Assembly: GCA_964450865.1 (NCBI GenBank)
Contig: CAYVHB010000003.1
Span: 68,173-132,172, forward strand
Source: CAYVHB01 sp964450865
Lineage (GTDB): Bacteria; Bacillota; Clostridia; Saccharofermentanales; UBA5734
Direction: 5' to 3'
Length of the DNA stretch: 64,000 bases
This document shows positions 54,098 through 61,801 of the stretch, one piece after another (positions within the stretch are counted from its first letter, which is position 1; each line of letters begins with the position of its first letter). The notes under the pieces are model-generated. The model searched no databases. It was not told the DNA's origin and saw nothing but the letters and a program-made list of their open reading frames with translations. The translations under genes were made by a program, and so were the position numbers.

Positions 54098-55201
54098 TCA
54101 GCGGCGATTCGCATGATCAAGCGGCATTTCGCAGGGCATGCCTTTTCTTCGGCGCTTGACCAGCCAGGCTATCAGCCCGATGCCGGCGGCCAGAACCAGC
54201 GTCAGCATGCCACCAACCAGGCCTGACAGACTTGTCCCGGCGCTGACAGCCGGCCAGGATCCAGATTCAGCTCCAGCGGGTGCCATCTGGCCAGCGGGCA
54301 CCGCCTGGGCGTTGTCACTGCTATGCTTGAAACCATAGTCGGGCAGGATCGCTGTCGATTCCTGAATCCAGGCCAGCATCCGATGAATTCCGCTATCAGA
54401 CTCCAGAACGCTTGTGCCCGCTGTTTTTGCCATGGCCCACTCCAGGCCATCCGGATTGGTCGAGGCAAACCAGGAAAGGGCGCCCCCCACGATCACAACA
54501 GCAATGAGCAGCGCGGTCAGCACCTTCTTCAGGGAACGCTGGCCAAGAATCTGGCCAGCCGCCGTACGTTCCAGGATTTCCGGCTGGGCCTTCCAGACAA
54601 ATGTCACAACCGCCGCCGTCACAAGTCCTTCGCCAATGCCAATCGCCAGATGAATCGGCTGCATTAGCAAAACGAAAGTTGCCAGGGGCAGCTCGGTCTT
54701 GCCCGAGAAGAACGTTTCCAGCACCACACTGAAAGCGCCCAGTTGCAAACCAGCGACCGCCGCCAGCAGCGAAGCGCTGAATATCCGCTTGCCGGATAGC
54801 CCTTTACGGATGATCCATTTATATATATACGGGTAAGCAATGAAACAAGTGAAGAAACCCAGATTGAAAACATTACTGCCAAGAGCCAGCAGGCCACCAT
54901 CGCCAAAAAACAGCGCCTGAATCAGCAAAACCGAAGCCATCGTCAGAAAGCCCGCATCGGGACCGAGCAGGATAGCCAGCAACAACCCTCCACCCAGATG
55001 GCCGCTTGAACCGGTCGCGGGAATTGTAAAATTTATCATCTGGGCGGCAAAAACAAACGCCCCCATCACACCCATCAAGGGAATCTTGGTATCATCGAGA
55101 TCCTTCTGAACCTTTTTGACAGAAAAAGCCGCCAAACCAGCCGTAACCGCCAGCATCGTCCCGCCAACAAACGGCGAGAGCAGCGCATCAGCCATGTGCA
55201 C
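54098..55201 (-). CDS. cbiM: CbiM-type cobalt/nickel transporter component with PDGLE domain
   Basis: A protein of 367 residues. A GTG start at 55201 gives MHMADALLSP, the N-terminus whose Met-His-Met is used for metal binding in CbiM/NikM; longer starts would mask it. TGSSGHLGGGLL and a series of membrane segments follow. The C-terminal part has a PDGLE motif (NPDGLEWAM), the CbiN/NikN-like domain, then a linker and a last membrane segment. It is the substrate-binding membrane part of an ECF-type Co/Ni importer. No CbiQ or CbiO gene is adjacent. GGAGG lies 12 bases upstream of the start. Confidence 0.9.
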   Translation of the reverse strand: MHMADALLSPFVGGTMLAVTAGLAAFSVKKVQKDLDDTKIPLMGVMGAFVFAAQMINFTIPATGSSGHLGGGLLLAILLGPDAGFLTMASVLLIQALFFGDGGLLALGSNVFNLGFFTCFIAYPYIYKWIIRKGLSGKRIFSASLLAAVAGLQLGAFSVVLETFFSGKTELPLATFVLLMQPIHLAIGIGEGLVTAAVVTFVWKAQPEILERTAAGQILGQRSLKKVLTALLIAVVIVGGALSWFASTNPDGLEWAMAKTAGTSVLESDSGIHRMLAWIQESTAILPDYGFKHSSDNAQAVPAGQMAPAGAESGSWPAVSAGTSLSGLVGGMLTLVLAAGIGLIAWLVKRRRKGMPCEMPLDHANRR

Positions 55202-55616
55202 AAAAACACACTCCCTCCAAAATAAAAACAACCCAGCCGGGAAGTTACCGATCTCCCCTTCATGGGTGTCTTATACTCGAAAAGACCAGACTGAATCAGT
55301 AAAAATTGACGGCAATTGGCTAACGGCAATTGACTGTGCCAAGCTTGCATAGAACATCATCAAATCAGGTGTGTCAGTCCTGAAAAAAATATCGGGCGGT
55401 ACCAGTAAAAACCTTCATGGTTTCATTACATGCTCATTTGTACCAAAAATACCAGACACTGTCAACCACATGTCGGCAAGCAAACACAAGGCTCAGATTG
55501 CGAGCAAACACAAGGCCGGGGCGAAGATGATGCCCACCAGGCGCGTGCCGCAGACCGACGGGCGCCAGCTACCGGGTGCGGACCCGCCAGGCGACTGGGC
55601 GCCCCGCCGGCCGGTC
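55202..55616. other. Leader region of cbiM
   Basis: No gene. It holds an attenuator-like hairpin close to the cbiM start, a 10-bp direct repeat (acggcaattg) near 55309-55332, and a repeated gcaaacacaaggc near 55479 and 55502. A cobalamin or NiCo aptamer was looked for and not recognised. Confidence 0.5.
55219..55267 (-). promoter_or_regulatory. Candidate attenuator before cbiM
   Basis: On the minus strand ACCCA...GGGGA pairs with TTCCC...TGGGT, followed by TGTTTTTATTTT and then the ribosome binding site GGAGG. A terminator just before a start codon suggests regulated read-through, plausibly by metal or cofactor. Confidence 0.6.
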
Positions 55617-57824
55617 TCAGTCGCGGGCCTGCGACTCCGGACAAACCCCGCCCTCGCGGCAAATGTACGGAATATACTTCATATCATAATCAAGCAAATG
55701 ACCCAGAATCAGCCGGTCAATCAGAAAAGTGAAAAACGCCGCCGCATTGACCCCGTTCAGGATATACCCTTCTCTCAAGCGTGTTGCTTTTTCGAACAGG
55801 AGCTGATGCTCCTTCGCATGGTCCATGTACGCTGGATATCCGGCCGCCTGCAAGACCCGCTCTTCATATTCGAAATGCTGCGAGATATGCAGCATCAGAT
55901 CGTTGACTGCTTCCAGTATCGCCTCATGGCAAGCATAATCAAGAGCCAGATTCATGATCAGATTTGCATCCTGCAGCAAGACCTGATGCTGCTGGTCAAT
56001 GGTTCCATCACCGCTATTCCACTCGTTACGCCAGGTCAGGTAAACACAGGATAACTGAAACGCCCGGTTCGCGATAAATGCTTCAGGCCCCTGTTCCTTG
56101 ACAGAAAAATAAAACCGCTCAAACTCAGTGACCGGCAGTGGCTTGCTGAACAGAAACCCCTGCATATAGTCACAGTAATAAGGTTTCAGGCTGTCGAACT
56201 GTTCCTTGGTCTCTACACCCTCAATCACAACCTCCAGCCCCAGGCCGTGGATAATGGTCACCATCGATTCGACAATCATCTGTTCAGTTTTACTGATCCC
56301 GATATGGCTGATCAGGGTGCGGTCCAGCTTGATGATATCAAGCGGCAGATCCTTCATATAGCCGAAAGAAGAGTAGCCAGTCCCGAAGTCATCGAGGGCC
56401 AGCTTGACGCCGATCTGCTTCATGGCCCGAAAGACCTTGAGAATCTCGTCAAGGTCGTTCATCAGCGTGCTTTCGGTGATCTCCAGTTTCAGGGAGGTTG
56501 GCCGGATGCCCGTTTCCCGGATCGTGCTGGTAATATAATCCGTCAGTTCGCTGCCCCGGTTTTCAAAGGACAGCAATGACAGATTGACACTGACCATGAT
56601 GCTGTGGATGCCGATGGACTCCCAGGCCGCCACGCGCAGACAGGCCTGCCGGATGACCCAGTCCGTGATCGGAATGATCAGCTTCGTCCGTTCCGCGATC
56701 GGAATAAACTCCAGCGGCGCAACCTGGCCAAATTCCGGGTGATTCCAGCGCAGGAGTGCTTCCGCCTGATCGATCAGGCCAGTCCTGACATCAAAAATCG
56801 GCTGATAATGCAATTCAAACTGATCTTTATCAAGGGCGCTATACAGATCCTGCTCCAGCAATTCTTCGCGGGTTCTTGCCTTTTCAAAATCGGCCGTATA
56901 AAAGATAATCGCATTGCGTTGCTTTTTGGCGATGTAGAGAGCGGTATCGGCATTCTTGACTGTCTGGTCAAGGGAAACATGACTGTTGCCGATGCAAATC
57001 CCGATACTGGCCGTAATATAGACCATCCGGCCGCTGATGATGATTTTCCTGGCAATTGATCGCTGGATCTCAGTGGCAATCTCCCGGATATGCTCCATCT
57101 GGCCGGAGACTGCAACCACGACAAATTCATCGCCGCCGAAGCGATAAACGAAGCCAGCATGACCAACAACAGTCTGGATCTTTTCTGCAATCTGCTTGAG
57201 CAGGTAGTCACCGGCCTGATGACCCAGCGCGTCATTAACCAGCCTGAATTTATCAATATTGATGGCAATCACGGAGTGGCCCAGCCGGGCTGCCGGATCG
57301 GACTGCTCCAGCGCAACAAGCTGATTGATTGCGTTGCGATTCATCAGTCCAGTCAGTGAATCATGGTTATTCGCATACAGAATCTCGGCGATCAGGCACT
57401 TCCGTGCTTCTTTGTCATCAGGGTTCGGCATGGTCAGGCCAGTCCCGGTTCTGTCATGGTTCGGGCTGGCCAAATCCCGGAGCAGAATGCTGATCCATGA
57501 CTGGCCAGCCAGGTCTGTCAATAAACTCGCAGTAAAACAGGTTTGAAATGGACGGCAATCCTTGCACATCAGGTCCAGCACCCCAGTGAATGTATTCACT
57601 TGATGCCGGTGAAAATAGTCAAGATTGAACCATTCACCGGAACGCACGAACAGATGCCTGATATCCTGTACGGCCAGCTCCTCTGCGGTAAAGCCGGAAA
57701 TCTGGCAAAACGAGTCGTTCACAGCAAATAGCTGACCATTTGAATCAGCAATCAGGGCACCATAGGGGCTTGTATAGAAATATCTCTCAAACAACTCCAG
57801 CCGTTCGGGCTTCAGACTGCTCAT
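55617..57824 (-). CDS. PAS - GGDEF - EAL - hemerythrin protein (c-di-GMP turnover)
   Basis: A protein of 735 residues with no membrane segment. PAS domain at about 10-120; GGDEF domain at about 155-310 with intact RFGGDEFVVV; EAL domain at about 325-565 with AEALLRW, LKLEITEST, LALDDFGTGYSS and VIEGVET. The C-terminal bacteriohemerythrin domain has GTIDQQHQVLL, HFEYEERVL, HAKEHQLLFE and HLLDYDMKY, supplying histidines and carboxylates for a di-iron site. It may make or degrade c-di-GMP in response to oxygen or redox state. The ribosome binding site is weak. Confidence 0.9.
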   Translation of the reverse strand: MSSLKPERLELFERYFYTSPYGALIADSNGQLFAVNDSFCQISGFTAEELAVQDIRHLFVRSGEWFNLDYFHRHQVNTFTGVLDLMCKDCRPFQTCFTASLLTDLAGQSWISILLRDLASPNHDRTGTGLTMPNPDDKEARKCLIAEILYANNHDSLTGLMNRNAINQLVALEQSDPAARLGHSVIAINIDKFRLVNDALGHQAGDYLLKQIAEKIQTVVGHAGFVYRFGGDEFVVVAVSGQMEHIREIATEIQRSIARKIIISGRMVYITASIGICIGNSHVSLDQTVKNADTALYIAKKQRNAIIFYTADFEKARTREELLEQDLYSALDKDQFELHYQPIFDVRTGLIDQAEALLRWNHPEFGQVAPLEFIPIAERTKLIIPITDWVIRQACLRVAAWESIGIHSIMVSVNLSLLSFENRGSELTDYITSTIRETGIRPTSLKLEITESTLMNDLDEILKVFRAMKQIGVKLALDDFGTGYSSFGYMKDLPLDIIKLDRTLISHIGISKTEQMIVESMVTIIHGLGLEVVIEGVETKEQFDSLKPYYCDYMQGFLFSKPLPVTEFERFYFSVKEQGPEAFIANRAFQLSCVYLTWRNEWNSGDGTIDQQHQVLLQDANLIMNLALDYACHEAILEAVNDLMLHISQHFEYEERVLQAAGYPAYMDHAKEHQLLFEKATRLREGYILNGVNAAAFFTFLIDRLILGHLLDYDMKYIPYICREGGVCPESQARD

Positions 57825-58288
57825 TGCATCGCACCATTACGCTTTCAAGAAATCAATCCTTCCGGATATTGACCGCGGTTTCCGCAACGGCCGCATCAAC
57901 CGTCCATGCACGACACCATCTGTTCAAAACCAGCAGTCAAACGTTAAGGTCATGGCTGCCTCATGAAATGTCACTGACAGAAACGGCTGCACGCACAGCT
58001 GGGTTCCCTTGTAATTGATGTTGCGAGGCTTGGATAGTAATGCTATTTTATAACATTCAGGCTTTAAATCAACACTTATGAAATATTATAAATGACAAGA
58101 TTCACTGATTTTTTGACGATAGAAGAATGAGACAACCGGCTGGCCAGTATTTTCAGGCTGCCGGGCTTCTGTCATATTATGTTATTGATCTGTGGATTAT
58201 GCCAGTCAAGCAAAATGTTATAGATCCATTGAATATTTTCATGCTATAAATAGAGAAAATCTCTTTGCACTGCATTTTGATATACAGT

Positions 58289-58377
58289 ACAACTGAGCAG
58301 GCGATGAACGACGCAAGTGTGTTTGTGGGGCCGGGCCCGATGGGCAGCAGGATCTTTTTCCTGTGGGACAGTAATGT
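58289..58377 (+). ncRNA. NiCo (czcD-type) riboswitch aptamer
   Basis: The sequence AACTGAGCAGGCGATGAAC, then GGGCCGGGCCCGATGGGCAGCAGGATC, then CCTGTGGGACAGT follows, in order, the conserved blocks of the known NiCo riboswitch (AACUGAGCAGGC...GCCGGGC...GGCA-CAG...CUGUGGGACAGU), as recalled from the family. ACAACTG and CAGTAATGT can form P1. Family members turn on Co/Ni efflux genes when metal is high. Downstream lies a P-type cation ATPase gene, now broken. Confidence 0.82.
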
Positions 58378-58394
58378 GTTCCGCAGGTTTTTTT
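58360..58394 (+). terminator. Riboswitch-controlled terminator
   Basis: CCTGTGGGACA pairs with TGTTCCGCAGG around GTAATG, followed by seven T. Its left arm contains GGGACA of the aptamer, so metal-bound P1 and the terminator exclude each other, as expected for an on-switch. Confidence 0.85.
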
Positions 58395-58478
58395 ATATCT
58401 CGGGACTAAACTGAATCAATGCTTTGCCATAGGGGTACGCAAAAAACTTCTCTTTGAGAAGCTCAGGAGGTATTGTCT

Positions 58479-59190
58479 ATGACAAAACAAAATCAGAACA
58501 AAATCCAGCAAGACTTCAAATCCCGTTCAGTGCGAGACGTCATGCCGTCCCGCACTGGCTACCAGGGGCTAAGCACCGCGCAAGTTTTGCAACTACAAGC
58601 AAAATTTGGCCTGAATGAGCTCGTTCCGGAAAAAAAAGTCACATTTTTCCATAAGATCATGGATGTCATCACTGAACCGATGTTCCTGCTGCTGATGGTG
58701 GCGGCAATTATCTATTTTGTACTGGGCGAGCCGCGCGATGGCCTGATCATCGAATATCCGTTTACCAATGAAACCAAGATGATGGGACACGTCTGGGAAC
58801 GCCAGGGCCAGATTATAATCGCTGCCAAGGGTTCGCCGGAGGGGCTTCTGGATCTCTGCGAGCTGACAAAAGTATTCTGCAAGGGCTGACGGTTTTCGCG
58901 GCTTCGTTTGGTCTTTACTACTATTCCTTGCGCAATAATCCCCAGGCCCCGGAGCTGGCCCGGTCGCTCGGCCTGGCAGTCATATTCCTGAGCAATATTC
59001 TCCTGGTTCAAGTCAACAGTTCAGAAACTGACCTGATCTATCGCTCATTTATGCGGCTGGCGAAGGATAAGGTGATGTGGCTGATCAATGGCGGCACGCT
59101 GCTTATCCTCGCCGTGCTCCTGTATACGCCGATCAACCATTTCCGGTTGATCTTCGCTTATTCCAGCATAGAACCGTTCATCAGACAGCG
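58479..59190 (+). pseudogene. Cation-transporting P-type ATPase remnant (internal deletions and frameshift)
   Basis: The start MTKQNQN has CAGGAGG eight bases upstream. Residues 1-90 are an intact P-type ATPase N-terminus up to the second membrane segment (EPMFLLLMVAAIIYFVLGEPRDGLII). The frame then jumps into the nucleotide domain (EYPFTNETKMMGHVWE, AAKGSPEGLLDLC), losing the actuator domain and the DKTGT phosphorylation site. It ends at 58889. In another frame the C-terminal membrane part continues (LTVFAASFGLYYYSL, VIFLSNILLVQVN) to about 59190, where the convergent gene begins. It cannot pump ions. The riboswitch in front points to a former Co/Ni exporter. Confidence 0.88.
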
Positions 59191-59205
59191 GTCAATCATT
59201 GCCAG

Positions 59206-60183
59206 TCACTTTTGCAGGTCAATCCAGATGGCCGGGCGCACGACGTTGTATTCGTTACGCACATTGTCACCATACAAATCGACATGCCCATCGCCGCCGA
59301 CACGCGCCGCGAAATAATCCTGATAACCAGGCGACCGCAGCCACCACCAGCCATGGCCGGCATAGTTGTAGGCACCCTGGGAAATGGCAGCAGACGTGCT
59401 CGTGGCAATTCTTGAGGCATCGTCCGCGAAGTACCGGTTCGCTTCTTCCAGGCTCAGCAAGAACACCTGGTCCCGGGTTGGTGAACCGCCGCGAATGTTG
59501 TAGATTGAATTGTCCGGATTCGCCAGATCGGCAACGCTGATTCTGGCCTGCTCCGCGGCTGTGAAGGTCTCCGTCAGAAAAGTGGTGTTGAGCCAGGTCC
59601 GGAGCGTGCTCTTTTCCCAGGTTACCGGACCCGATTCGAGATAATACGCCTGACAGGCCAGGCTTTTTTCCGAGATGAGCAGGGCTTTGCCTGCCGAAAC
59701 TTCCAGCACGCGCCAGGCAATTTCCTCCTGGCCATTGACTGGATTATTGTCCTGTTCAAGGTGGCCGAACCAGACGATGTCGCCAGGCCTGGCTTGCCCC
59801 AGGACTTGCAGCTTGTATTGCGCAAACAGCTGCACGCTGTCCTTGTAATCACCCAGCTCACTGAACAGGCGTGCAGCCTGCGCATATTGCATATCTTCCA
59901 GCAGCTGTGTGGCGTGCTTGTACTGAGCCTCCTGCCAGCGGGTTGCACTGTCCCGGTAAGGCCCCAGCTCGCTGAACATAGCGGCGGCCTGTGCCGGCTG
60001 GTCATTATTCAACAGAAAATCAGCCTGGTTATATCGGGTGGCCGGTATCAGGATCGAATTGAACAGGAACATGACAGCCATAGAAAGGGCCAGAATGAAA
60101 GCAACGAACACGGCCGGATGGTGCGTGCGTATCCGTTTAATATCCATATATCCACTGTGAGTTCCAGATTTGTTATTTGCCAT
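59206..60183 (-). CDS. DUF6273-type protein with membrane anchor and helical repeats
   Basis: A protein of 325 residues. A single membrane segment lies near 28-46 (VFVAFILALSMAVMFLF). Two tandem helical repeats follow (AAAMFSELGPYRDSATRWQEAQYKHA and AARLFSELGDYKDSVQLFAQYKLQVL). The C-terminal DUF6273 domain has GDIVWFGHLEQD, SEKSLACQAYYL, STLRTWLNTTFL, WWWLRSPGYQDYFAARVGGDG and VRPAIWIDL. Such domains resemble sulfatase-modifying-factor-like or lectin-like folds of surface proteins, with no proven role. The start at 60183 has GGAGGGGA upstream. An AAACGTTT operator-like core lies 60 bp upstream. Confidence 0.75.
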   Translation of the reverse strand: MANNKSGTHSGYMDIKRIRTHHPAVFVAFILALSMAVMFLFNSILIPATRYNQADFLLNNDQPAQAAAMFSELGPYRDSATRWQEAQYKHATQLLEDMQYAQAARLFSELGDYKDSVQLFAQYKLQVLGQARPGDIVWFGHLEQDNNPVNGQEEIAWRVLEVSAGKALLISEKSLACQAYYLESGPVTWEKSTLRTWLNTTFLTETFTAAEQARISVADLANPDNSIYNIRGGSPTRDQVFLLSLEEANRYFADDASRIATSTSAAISQGAYNYAGHGWWWLRSPGYQDYFAARVGGDGHVDLYGDNVRNEYNVVRPAIWIDLQK

Positions 60184-60521
60184 GCTCAGGCTCCCCTCCG
60201 AGTCGGCCAAGCATTGCCTGAGGCAATACACCATTTATTTTTAAACGTTTCGCACATATATTCAATCGTACTATTGTCTAATATGCTATATTTCAGTCGA
60301 AAAATCAATGTTATTTATTGCTTACTTATCTCTTATGCAAATCACTTCAGTCGTTATGTAAACCTGTTTATCAATCGATAACACTTAAATTTACGGGTAA
60401 CACTTAGAAAACATCCATAATAAGCGTATACTGAATGCTGTATCCATGCGGCATAACCTGACCAGCAAAAGCGGACCGGTGCCGCATGTTCGGTTCACCG
60501 GACCAGTCCGAGGTGATATCC
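60184..60521. other. Divergent region between the DUF6273 and MFS genes
   Basis: AT-rich, no gene. It contains attgcctgaggcaat (60213-60227), an inverted repeat, and AAACGTTT at 60243-60250, like the sites upstream of adhE. Confidence 0.5.
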
Positions 60522-61748
60522 ATGAATAAAGTGAATCCGCAGACAGCTCTCAAAAAATCCGCCTACACTTTTATCATCCTGCTGGGCATCGTCAGCCTGT
60601 TTTCCGATCTTACCCACGAAGGTGCGCGCAGCATCATCGGGCCTTATCTGGGCCTGCTGGGGGCATCGGCAGCAACCATCGGTTTTATTACGGGATTTGG
60701 CGAGTTCATCGGTTATGCCCTGCGTCTGGTTACCGGAATTATCAGCGACAAGACAAAAAAATACTGGACGATGGCCATCATTGGCTACGTCCTGAATGTC
60801 ATCGCCATTCCGCTGCTGGCCCTGGTACCGGAAAATGGCTGGATCTATGCCTGCGGGCTGATCTTGCTGGAGCGTTTCGGCAAGGCGATCCGCAATCCGT
60901 CCAAGAGCACGCTGGTTTCTTTTGCCGCCAGTGAAGTAGGTGCCGGCAAGGGCTTTGCCATCATGGAAGCGCTCGACCAGATCGGCGCTTTCCTGGGGCC
61001 GGTCATGTTATTCGTTATCCTGACCATCAAAGGCACTCGTAATACACGTGACGGTTATATCATCAGCTTTTTATCCCTGGGTGTAACGGCTATCCTCGCC
61101 GTATCCGTCCTCCTTATTTCCCGCAAGCTCTATCCTGAGCCCCATCAGTTCGATAAAGGCAAAGAGGAAGACGGTCCCGTCCAATTTGCCAGGCCTTTCT
61201 GGCTCTATATGGCCGCCATATCGCTGGTGGCATTTGGCTTTGCCGATTTCCCGCTCATGTCTTACCACCTGGTCCGGCAAAATCTGTTTGCCGACAATCT
61301 GATCCCGGTGCTTTATGCCGCCGCGATGGGGATCGATGCGGTGGCGGCCCTGATCTTTGGCTGGCTATATGACAAAAAAGGCGTGAAATCGCTGGTATAT
61401 GCCATTGCGCTATCAGCCTTCTTTGCCCCCTTTGTTTTTCTCACGGCCAATAAGGCGCTGATCATCGCCGGTGTTCTGCTCTGGGGCATCGGCATGGGCG
61501 CCCAGGATTCAATCCTGAAGTCAACCGTCACCAGCCTGGTGGCCAAGAACCGGCGAGCTACGGCGTTTGGTATTTTCAATACCGGTTTCGGCTTGTTCTG
61601 GTTCGTGGGCAGCTACCTGATGGGCCTGCTTTACAACCGCTCGTTGCCGGTGCTGGTCGCGATATCCATCATCGCCCAGCTGGCTGCTATCCCGTTGCTT
61701 CTTCAAGTCGCCGGGCGCATGAGGAAAAGCCGCAATGAGGCGCCATAA
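60522..61748 (+). CDS. Major facilitator superfamily transporter
   Basis: A protein of 408 residues with about twelve membrane segments. SLFSDLTHEGARSIIGPYLGLLG and the loop ISDKTKKYWT between segments 2 and 3 are typical MFS features; a second-half copy is FGWLYDKKGVKSLV. ERFGKAIRNPSKSTLVSFAA resembles a group of MFS proteins of unknown substrate. The start at 60522 has GAGGTG upstream. It is convergent with the ion channel gene. Confidence 0.85.
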   Translation: MNKVNPQTALKKSAYTFIILLGIVSLFSDLTHEGARSIIGPYLGLLGASAATIGFITGFGEFIGYALRLVTGIISDKTKKYWTMAIIGYVLNVIAIPLLALVPENGWIYACGLILLERFGKAIRNPSKSTLVSFAASEVGAGKGFAIMEALDQIGAFLGPVMLFVILTIKGTRNTRDGYIISFLSLGVTAILAVSVLLISRKLYPEPHQFDKGKEEDGPVQFARPFWLYMAAISLVAFGFADFPLMSYHLVRQNLFADNLIPVLYAAAMGIDAVAALIFGWLYDKKGVKSLVYAIALSAFFAPFVFLTANKALIIAGVLLWGIGMGAQDSILKSTVTSLVAKNRRATAFGIFNTGFGLFWFVGSYLMGLLYNRSLPVLVAISIIAQLAAIPLLLQVAGRMRKSRNEAP

Positions 61749-61801
61749 GCGGGTTAACGTCGCCGGGGTCACGAAGAAGGTGCAGGAACAGGGTGCCGTA
61801 C

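Larger units (their letters stand above)
57825..58478. other. Intergenic region with the NiCo riboswitch
   Basis: The left 400 bases are AT-rich with no gene. The right part holds the NiCo-type aptamer, its terminator and the ribosome binding site CAGGAGG of the P-type ATPase remnant. Confidence 0.7.

Noticed and set aside
55202..55616. Cobalamin or NiCo riboswitch before cbiM
   Set aside because: The B12-box and NiCo conserved blocks were not seen on the minus strand; only an attenuator-like hairpin is supported.
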